16,623 nt of DNA from JBCBWG01 sp036804185. GTDB lineage: Bacteria > Pseudomonadota > Alphaproteobacteria > Rhizobiales > Hyphomicrobiaceae. The notes beneath the pieces are model-generated. The model did not search any database and was not told where the DNA came from. It was given only the letters and a program-made list of their open reading frames with translations. Below are positions 6,226 through 12,224 of this stretch, one piece after another (the first letter of the stretch is position 1; each line of letters begins with the position of its first letter). The stretch lies in the NCBI GenBank assembly GCA_050330095.1, contig JBHJOC010000079.1, positions 1-16,623 on the forward strand. Direction: 5' to 3'. The position numbers and the translations under genes were made by a program.

Positions 6226-7764
6226 ATGAACGGACGAACTATGCGAATTTCAGTCATCGCGCTGACGGCGTTGATGGCAGGCCTTCAGGTTCCTGGGGCC
6301 CATGCGCAGCGCGCTGAGCGCGAGCTGACGCCAGAGGAGCGCGAACAGCGCCGCCAAAACCGCGAGCAGCGCCGCGAGGATCGGGGTGGCGCGCGCGAGG
6401 AGCGACGTGAGGGGCGCGAGAACAATCGCTCGGAACGGCGCGACGCCCGTGAGGGCCAGCGCGAGAACCGGCAGGAAGGTCGCGAGCAAAGACAGGAAAA
6501 CAGACGCGATGCGCGTCAGGATCGTCGCGAGGAGCGCCGGGACGATCGCCGCGATGCCGTCATCGAGCGACGCGAAGCGCCGCCGAGGGTGGTCGAGGAG
6601 CCGCGCCGCGAGGAGCGACGTGAGGGCTTCACAGGTCCTCGCGGCGGACGGGATGATCGCATCGAGCGCCGCGATGACAGACGCGATGCGCGTCAGGACC
6701 GTCGCGAGGAGCGCCGGGACGATCGCCGCGATGCCCGGACCGATCGACGAGATGACCGCCGCGACGCGCGCATCGAACGCTTCCAGGATCGCAGAGAAGC
6801 CCGTGAGGAACGTCGCACACTCCGCCTTGATGATGTGCGGCGCGACCGGCGCCCGGTCATCGTGGAGGATCGCGGGCGACGACGAATCGTGCGCGAGCCG
6901 GGCGGCCGTGAGATCGTGCGCGACCGCGGTCGCATCTACGTTCGCCATGATGATCGCGCGAGACTAGGTCGGCAGTACCGAGACGTGCGGGTCATCGAAA
7001 GCCCGCGGGGCCGTGTGCGGACCGTTTTCAATGCTGGCCCACGCCGCGTGGTTGCCGTTCGCGATCCGGGCGGGCGGCTGCTCTATAAGTACCGCTACGC
7101 GCCCGGTGGGCGCCGCGTCGTCTTGATCGACAATCGTCCGCTTTATGCAGTTGGCGCAGCGATCATATTTGCCGGAGCGCTGGCTGCCATTGCGGCGCCG
7201 CGGATCACGATCCCGCGGGAGCGCTACATCGTCGACTACCGGCTGGCGAGCTACGACGACGTCTACGACACACTGCGTGCGCCACCAGTCTCCCGCATCG
7301 AGAGGCGCTATTCGCTCGATGAGGTGCTTCACCGCCGCAACGTGCGCGATTACGTGCGCCGGATCGACCTCGACGAAATCACATTCGCGTCTGGATCATG
7401 GGATCTTGAACCGAGCCAGTTCGCCAGGCTCGATCGCATTGCACGGGCGATGAAGGCGGTCCTCGATAGCGATCCAGATCAGGTGTTCCTGATCGAAGGT
7501 CACACGGATGCCGTCGGCAGCGACGAGGACAATCTGTCGCTGTCCGACCGGCGTGCCGAGACGATCGCTGAGATCCTGACCGAGGAGTATGGCATTCCAC
7601 CCGAGAACCTCGTCACGCAGGGGTATGGCGAAAGCGATCTCAAGATCGATACAGAGCTGCCGGAGCGCCTGAACCGTCGCGTTGCTGTTCGCAACATCAC
7701 GGCACTGCTCGCCCGCGGCGACGTAGATCAAGACGATTATGACGACGACCGTCGAACCCGGTGA
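6226..7764 (+). CDS. OmpA-family protein with long arginine-rich low-complexity region
   Basis: This 512-residue protein starts with a signal peptide: a hydrophobic core at about 8-22 and an AHA cleavage motif at 25-27. Residues about 29-215 are almost entirely Arg, Asp, Glu, Gln and Ala in RRDDRRDAR-type repeats, strongly charged and probably disordered or helical. A middle part rich in Val, Arg and Gly follows, then a hydrophobic stretch, YAVGAAIIFAGALAAIAAP, at 307-325. The C-terminal OmpA-like peptidoglycan-binding domain spans about 384-495: ITFASGSWDLEP, then IEGHTDAVGSDEDNLSLSDRRAE with the Asp/Arg expected to bind meso-diaminopimelate, then VTQGYGESDL and a closing NRRVAV. The ATG at 6226 has GGAG ten bases upstream; an in-frame ATG at 6241 is possible. 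Such proteins tether the envelope to peptidoglycan. The basic region could bind anionic polymers, but that is inference. A strong terminator follows the gene. Confidence 0.83.
   Translation: MNGRTMRISVIALTALMAGLQVPGAHAQRAERELTPEEREQRRQNREQRREDRGGAREERREGRENNRSERRDAREGQRENRQEGREQRQENRRDARQDRREERRDDRRDAVIERREAPPRVVEEPRREERREGFTGPRGGRDDRIERRDDRRDARQDRREERRDDRRDARTDRRDDRRDARIERFQDRREAREERRTLRLDDVRRDRRPVIVEDRGRRRIVREPGGREIVRDRGRIYVRHDDRARLGRQYRDVRVIESPRGRVRTVFNAGPRRVVAVRDPGGRLLYKYRYAPGGRRVVLIDNRPLYAVGAAIIFAGALAAIAAPRITIPRERYIVDYRLASYDDVYDTLRAPPVSRIERRYSLDEVLHRRNVRDYVRRIDLDEITFASGSWDLEPSQFARLDRIARAMKAVLDSDPDQVFLIEGHTDAVGSDEDNLSLSDRRAETIAEILTEEYGIPPENLVTQGYGESDLKIDTELPERLNRRVAVRNITALLARGDVDQDDYDDDRRTR
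6500..6558 (+). repeat. 59-bp internal direct repeat, copy 1
   Basis: This segment recurs at 6677-6735 with one mismatch (T in place of C within the GTCAGGAYCG part). It lies in the Arg-rich region of the OmpA-family gene and encodes a DARQDRREERRDDRRDA unit. The offset of 177 bp is exactly 59 codons, so the duplication keeps the reading frame. Confidence 0.85.
6677..6735 (+). repeat. 59-bp internal direct repeat, copy 2
   Basis: This is the second copy of the in-frame repeat at 6500-6558. The near identity at nucleotide level, including synonymous positions, points to a recent duplication or gene conversion rather than amino-acid bias alone. Confidence 0.85.
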
Positions 7765-7804
7765 TCACGCAGGCCTGCAATCGCCATTTACGAGGCAATA
7801 TCCG

Positions 7805-7833
7805 GGGCGGGGCCGAAACGGTCCCGCCCTTTT
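7805..7833 (+). terminator. Intrinsic terminator after the OmpA-family gene
   Basis: GGGCGGGGCCG (7805-7815) pairs with CGGTCCCGCCC (7819-7829) over 11 bp with one G-U pair and an AAA loop. TTTT at 7830-7833 follows at once. This is a textbook rho-independent terminator 40 bp after the stop codon. On the minus strand no T-run follows the stem, so it should act in one direction only. Confidence 0.9.
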
Positions 7834-7985
7834 CTCTGACAGACGGGCTCCATCGCACGTTCCAATTGAAGGAAACGGCCTTGAGGTTGCGAACGCGGCT
7901 GTGCCCAAGCAGCCCGAGCGACCCGAGTGGAAGGCAGAGGCCGAAGGGTCGAGCTGCCCGCTAAGCAGAATCTTTCGCCCAGCGC

Positions 7986-8885
7986 TCAGTTCACCCGACG
8001 ACGGACGCGCTCGCGCCAGGCAATGACGAGGCCGCTCGAGACGATGATCGCGATCCCGAGCCACGTCATCCAATCGGGGAGCTGGCCGAACAGCACCCAT
8101 CCGACGACAGCGGCCGCGGCGATCTCGACGTAACCGAACGGCGCGAGCTGGGCTGCGCCCGCGTGCTCATAGGCCAGGATGACGAACACGCTGAACAGGC
8201 AGCCGAGGACGGCCATGATGGCGATCGGCCAGATCATGGGAGGCGTCAAAGCAACCCAGACCCAGGGCAATGCAATCGCGGTCAGCGCCGTCGCGCCGAG
8301 CCCCGTGATGAACGTCGTGACAAGCGGCGGATCGCCGCCGGCAAGGCGACGCGTCACCAGGACGAACAAGGCGAAACAGACACCGGCACCGAGCGCATAG
8401 AGCATCCCGACCTCAAACGCCTCGAATCCGGGGCGCACAATAATAAGCGTTCCTATGAACCCAGCCGTCACAGCGGACCAACGCCAGATGCCAACCCTTT
8501 CACCCAGCACCAGCGGAGAGAGCGCGGTTACGATGAAGGGACTGACGAAGAACACGGCAACCGCGTCCGCGAGCGGGATCGTGACGACCGACGAGAAAAA
8601 GCAAAACGCAGCCCCCGTGATAAGGAGACTGCGGACGATCTGCGTGATGGGGCTACGGGTCGCTAAAACTCGGCGACCGTATATCCAGATCACGATTGGC
8701 AGGATCAGCGACGTCTGAGAGAAATACCGGAGCCAGACGATCTGCACCGGTGGCAAGTCCGCGGCCAGAACCTTTGCAAAGCCGTCACTGATGGGAATCA
8801 GGACCGCGGCAAGCACAAGGAATGCGATGCCAAGCGTCGGGTTATCGGGACGCTTACCGCGCGGTGCGAGTGGCTCGGCCGACAT
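7986..8885 (-). CDS. EamA-domain (DMT superfamily) transporter
   Basis: This inner-membrane protein of 299 residues has about ten hydrophobic helices arranged as two EamA repeats, roughly 17-150 and 157-290. The first repeat closes with the usual SPLVLGERVGIWRWSAVTAG and GTLIIVRP segments. The second ends with GYVEIAAAAVVGWVLFGQLPD and a final helix before a basic tail (RERVRRRVN). DMT-family proteins export small metabolites, often amino acids or drugs; the substrate cannot be read here. The frame runs open upstream to 8975 inside lpd, but the ATG at 8885 gives a normal N-terminus and an 11-base gap from the lpd stop, so I chose it. Close spacing suggests co-transcription with lpd at the distal end of the 2-oxoglutarate dehydrogenase cluster. 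Confidence 0.88.
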   Translation of the reverse strand: MSAEPLAPRGKRPDNPTLGIAFLVLAAVLIPISDGFAKVLAADLPPVQIVWLRYFSQTSLILPIVIWIYGRRVLATRSPITQIVRSLLITGAAFCFFSSVVTIPLADAVAVFFVSPFIVTALSPLVLGERVGIWRWSAVTAGFIGTLIIVRPGFEAFEVGMLYALGAGVCFALFVLVTRRLAGGDPPLVTTFITGLGATALTAIALPWVWVALTPPMIWPIAIMAVLGCLFSVFVILAYEHAGAAQLAPFGYVEIAAAAVVGWVLFGQLPDWMTWLGIAIIVSSGLVIAWRERVRRRVN

Positions 8886-8896
8886 GGCGCGAGATC

Positions 8897-10303
8897 TCAC
8901 ATGTGAATTGCGCGCTTGTCGACTGCGAGGGCGGCTTCCTTGACCGCCTCCGTCAGGGTTGGATGCGCGTGGCATGTCCGCGCCAGATCCTCAGCCGAAC
9001 CTCCGAACTCGATGATGACCCCGGCTTCGGCGATCATCTCGCCAGCATGCGGTCCAATGATGTGCACGCCAAGAACGCGATCGGTCGCCTTGTCGGCCAG
9101 CACCTTCACAAACCCATCCGTCGTGCGATTGACTTTCGCACGTCCGTTCGCGGTGAACGGAAACTTGCCCACATTGTAAGCAATACCGGCGCCCTTGAGT
9201 TCCTCCTCAGTCTTGCCGACGGATGCGACCTCCGGGGACGTATAGATGACGTTCGGGACAGCATCGTAGTTGACGTGCCCCGCTTGCCCCGCAAGCCGCT
9301 CGGCAAGCGCGATGCCCTCATCCTCGGCCTTGTGGGCAAGCATCGGACCAGCGATCACGTCGCCAATCGCAAAAATTCCGGGGACATTCGTCTGGTAGTG
9401 CGCATCGACCTTGACGCGACCGCGTTCGTCCAAAGCCACCCCAACCGCCTCGAGACCGAGACCCTGAGTATGAGGAACCCGGCCGATGCACACAAGCACA
9501 GCATCGGCGAAGCGTTCCTCCGCTTCCCCACCTGCGGCTGGCTCGATCGTGACGGTGCAGCCGCTGGCATCCGATTTGACACCTGTCACCTTCGCACCGA
9601 GCTGGAAGCTCATGCCCTGCTTCGTCAAGATCCTCTGGAATTGCTTGGCCACCTCTGCGTCCATGCCGGGCAGGATACGATCGAGATACTCGACGACGTG
9701 CACCTCGGAGCCGAGGCGGCGCCACACGGAGCCGAGCTCCAGGCCGATCACGCCAGCACCGATCACCAGCAGTTTCCCGGGGACCTTCTCAAAGGACAGG
9801 GCACCCGTCGATGAGACGACCTGCCGTTCGTCGATCTCGACACCGCGAAGCCGCGCAATGTCGGACCCGGTCGCAATGACGATCGCTTTGGTCTCAAGGG
9901 CTTGCATGTCGCCACCACTGTCCGATGAAACGAGGACGCGGCCTGGCGCAGCAATCGATCCGTTACCGTGGAAAGCATCGATCTTATTCTTCTTCAGGAG
10001 GTAGGCCACGCCATCCACGTTGCCTTTGACGCCCTCGTCCTTGAAGGCGAGCATCTTCGCAAGGTCGAGTTCCGGTTTCACGAGGATGCCCATGTGGGCC
10101 ATGCCGTGGTTGGCTTCGTCGAACAATTCCGAGGCGTGCAGCAGCGCCTTCGATGGTATACAGCCGACATTGAGGCAGGTCCCGCCGTGCGTCGCCCGCT
10201 TCTCGACTACGGCGACCTTCATGCCGAGCTGCGCTGCACGGATTGCGCAAACATAACCGCCCGGGCCCGTGCCGATGATGACGAGATCGTAGGTTTCAGA
10301 CAT
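8897..10303 (-). CDS. lpd: Dihydrolipoyl dehydrogenase (E3)
   Basis: Lpd reoxidises the dihydrolipoyl groups of the E2 subunit and reduces NAD in the 2-oxoglutarate dehydrogenase complex. The 468-residue protein has the FAD-binding GTGPGG at 11-16 and the redox-active disulfide in GGTCLNVGCIPSK (C43 and C48). The NAD-binding GAGVIGLELG is at 182-191, the second FAD motif lies around GIFAIGDV, and the catalytic pair H447 and E452 sits in HAHPTLTEAVKEAAL. The length is normal for the family. A GAGGG ribosome binding site (10312-10316, minus strand) is eight bases before the ATG. It follows the MAPEG gene by 24 bases, and the EamA gene starts 11 bases after its stop, consistent with one operon. 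As the only E3 gene in view it may also serve pyruvate dehydrogenase unless another copy exists elsewhere. Confidence 0.96.
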   Translation of the reverse strand: MSETYDLVIIGTGPGGYVCAIRAAQLGMKVAVVEKRATHGGTCLNVGCIPSKALLHASELFDEANHGMAHMGILVKPELDLAKMLAFKDEGVKGNVDGVAYLLKKNKIDAFHGNGSIAAPGRVLVSSDSGGDMQALETKAIVIATGSDIARLRGVEIDERQVVSSTGALSFEKVPGKLLVIGAGVIGLELGSVWRRLGSEVHVVEYLDRILPGMDAEVAKQFQRILTKQGMSFQLGAKVTGVKSDASGCTVTIEPAAGGEAEERFADAVLVCIGRVPHTQGLGLEAVGVALDERGRVKVDAHYQTNVPGIFAIGDVIAGPMLAHKAEDEGIALAERLAGQAGHVNYDAVPNVIYTSPEVASVGKTEEELKGAGIAYNVGKFPFTANGRAKVNRTTDGFVKVLADKATDRVLGVHIIGPHAGEMIAEAGVIIEFGGSAEDLARTCHAHPTLTEAVKEAALAVDKRAIHM

Positions 10304-10327
10304 GACCTGAGCCCTCAGTGCGGGAGC

Positions 10328-10729
10328 TTACTGCCACAGAAGCACGCGCAGAATGATGAATAAGATGGCTGATGTCGCGATCGCCCAGACGATCGACCGG
10401 ACGAATGCAACACCAGTCGCGTAGGCGGGCAGGTAGACGACGCGAGCGGCGAGATAGACCCAACCAGCGCCCACGACCCATGGATCGGCGCGCGCGGCTA
10501 GGTGCGCAACGATCATGGCCGTCGCGAACCAAGGAAGCGTCTCGACGTGGTTGGCGTAGGCCCGCTGGAGACGCCCGCATAGGGCCGAGATCGGTCGCAA
10601 TGGAGGCGCGTCGCGCGGACCCGCCGTGTATTCCGGGCCGATCTCCATGTTGGCCCTCACGGCGTAGACAAGGAGATACCCTAAAGCGATCAGAACCGCG
10701 TAGAGGACCTGCAGGAGCTCCGTAGCCAT
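10328..10729 (-). CDS. MAPEG family membrane protein
   Basis: This small integral membrane protein of 133 residues is related to the MAPEG family (membrane-associated proteins in eicosanoid and glutathione metabolism). It has about four hydrophobic helices. The conserved signature after helix 1 is RANMEIGPEYTAGPRDAPP, followed by GRLQRAYANHVETLPWFATAM, the RAxxNhxE-type motif typical of bacterial MAPEG proteins. I chose the ATG at 10729 because it gives the usual N-terminus (MATELLQVLY) and has GGAAG about ten bases upstream. The ATG at 10792 would add 21 residues and leave 21 bases after sucB. The gene lies between sucB and lpd on the same strand and is probably co-transcribed. Some MAPEG proteins have glutathione-linked activity; a role in 2-oxoglutarate metabolism is not known. 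Confidence 0.85.
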   Translation of the reverse strand: MATELLQVLYAVLIALGYLLVYAVRANMEIGPEYTAGPRDAPPLRPISALCGRLQRAYANHVETLPWFATAMIVAHLAARADPWVVGAGWVYLAARVVYLPAYATGVAFVRSIVWAIATSAILFIILRVLLWQ

Positions 10730-10813
10730 TGCAACGCTGCTTCCAGTTGCCAGGATCGATGCAATCGCGAGGGATCGCCGCGCGGTGATCATCCGATCTG
10801 ATGGTTCTGCCCC

Positions 10814-12076
10814 TCAAAGCTCCAGCACGAAGCGGGCCGGGTCTTCCAGGTTTTCCTTGACGCGAACGAGGAAGGTCACGGCTTCCTTCCCGTCAACGAT
10901 CCTGTGATCGTAGCTGAGCGCCAGATACATCATCGGACGAGCCTGGATCGAATCGTCTGGCATGACCACGGGGCGCTTTTCGATCCGATGCATGCCGAGG
11001 ATGCCGGACTGCGGGGCGTTCAGGATCGGCGTCGAGAGCATCGAGCCGTAGACCCCACCGTTCGAGATCGTGAAGGTGCCACCCTGCATCTCCTCAATCC
11101 CAAGCTTGCCGTCGCGGGCGCGCCGGCCAAAATCAACGATCGCCATTTCGATCTCGGCGATACTCATCCGCTCGGCTTCGCGGATGACTGGAACAACGAG
11201 CCCCTTCTCCGTGCCGACCGCAACCCCGATGTGATAATAGTTTTTGTACACGACCTCGTCGCCGTCGATCTCTGCGTTGACGGCCGGAATGTCCTTCAAG
11301 GCCTGAATGCAGGCTTTCACGAAGAAGCCCATGAAGCCGAGCTTGACGCCATGGCGCTTCTCGAAAATGTCCTTGTACTGATTGCGCATTGCCATGATGT
11401 TCGTCATGTCTGCGTCGTTGAACGTCGTCAGCATCGCCGCAGTGTTCTGCGCGTCCTTGAGGCGGCGCGCGATCGTTTGACGGAGCCGCGTCATCTTCAC
11501 GCGCTCCTCGCGCGCGGCGTCATTGGGTGCGGCCGGGGCCCGGAGGGCTTGGGTCGGCACGGGCGCTGGCGCAAACCCAACAGCAGCAGGAGCCGTTGGC
11601 GCAGATGACGCCGACGCCCCATGGGCCGACGCGGCCGCGACTGCGTCCTCTTTGAGGACCTGTCCGCGCCGCCCTGACCCGTTGACACCAGCAGGCTCCA
11701 CCCCGGCTTCCTCGAGGACTTTGCGCGCTGCCGGCGAAGGCGGCATAACTCCTGCGACGTGTTCGGCAGCTGGTGTCTCCGCGCTGGCGGACGGCGCGGC
11801 CACCACGGCGGCTGCCGGCGTTGGCGTTGGCGCCCCGACGCCCTCGAAGATCGACCCGATCACCGAGCCGACACCCACCGTTTGCCCGGTCTCAGCAGCA
11901 ATCGAGCCCATAGTGCCCGAGCTCGGCGCCGGAACCTCGACGGTGACCTTGTCTGTCTCGAGTTCCACCAGTGGCTCATCGACGTTGACGGGATCACCCG
12001 GTTTCTTGAACCACTGTCCGACGGTTGCTTCCGTTACGCTTTCGCCGAGGGTGGGAACACGGATTTCAATGCTCAT
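10814..12076 (-). CDS. sucB: 2-Oxoglutarate dehydrogenase E2, dihydrolipoyllysine-residue succinyltransferase
   Basis: SucB transfers the succinyl group from its lipoyl arm to CoA and forms the core of the 2-oxoglutarate dehydrogenase complex. The 420-residue protein has one N-terminal lipoyl domain with the lipoylated K43 in ELETDKVTVEVPAP. An Ala/Pro-rich linker follows (about 80-112), then an E3-binding domain at about 113-150 (SPAARKVLEEAGVEPAGVNG, then GRRGQVLKEDA) and a second linker. The catalytic domain ends in YDHRIVDGKEAVTFL with H391 and D395. The open frame extends 46 codons further upstream, but the lipoyl domain begins exactly at MSIEIRVPTLGES, so ATG 12076 is the start. A 148-bp gap separates it from sucA, longer than expected for a tightly packed operon, with only a weak 5-bp hairpin in it. 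A MAPEG gene and lpd follow. Confidence 0.96.
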   Translation of the reverse strand: MSIEIRVPTLGESVTEATVGQWFKKPGDPVNVDEPLVELETDKVTVEVPAPSSGTMGSIAAETGQTVGVGSVIGSIFEGVGAPTPTPAAAVVAAPSASAETPAAEHVAGVMPPSPAARKVLEEAGVEPAGVNGSGRRGQVLKEDAVAAASAHGASASSAPTAPAAVGFAPAPVPTQALRAPAAPNDAAREERVKMTRLRQTIARRLKDAQNTAAMLTTFNDADMTNIMAMRNQYKDIFEKRHGVKLGFMGFFVKACIQALKDIPAVNAEIDGDEVVYKNYYHIGVAVGTEKGLVVPVIREAERMSIAEIEMAIVDFGRRARDGKLGIEEMQGGTFTISNGGVYGSMLSTPILNAPQSGILGMHRIEKRPVVMPDDSIQARPMMYLALSYDHRIVDGKEAVTFLVRVKENLEDPARFVLEL

Positions 12077-12224
12077 TGCAGCGTGACCTTGTGTGCGGTT
12101 GGCTGGCGTGTGCTGGGCGGATCGCTGGCCTCCTGAGAGACGCGCGGCGCGTTCGTGGTCATTCTTGGCGATGCGGTCCCAACCGGTAAACCCGGACGGG
12201 CTCCGGTGCGTCACTGGAACAAGA

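Noticed and set aside
6500..6735. Repeats considered as a CRISPR array
   Set aside because: There are only two copies, they are in frame inside a coding region, and there are no regular spacers; this is protein-coding low complexity.
6250..6948. Hydrophobic-looking antisense frame opposite the Arg-rich region
   Set aside because: The Ala/Leu/Ile-rich product is the reverse reading of Arg/Asp/Glu codons. Signal peptide, OmpA domain and terminator all support the + strand gene.
8822..9814. Long open frame on the + strand antisense to lpd
   Set aside because: It lies opposite a certain gene in high-GC DNA, where such antisense frames are common; no domain or ribosome binding site supports it.
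12192..12206. 5-bp hairpin (CCGGA / TCCGG) between sucA and sucB
   Set aside because: Too short for this GC content, and no T-run follows.
12077..12214. N-terminal extension of sucB by 46 codons
   Set aside because: The lipoyl domain starts at the usual MSIEIRVPTLGES; the extension has no homology-like features and simply lacks stop codons.
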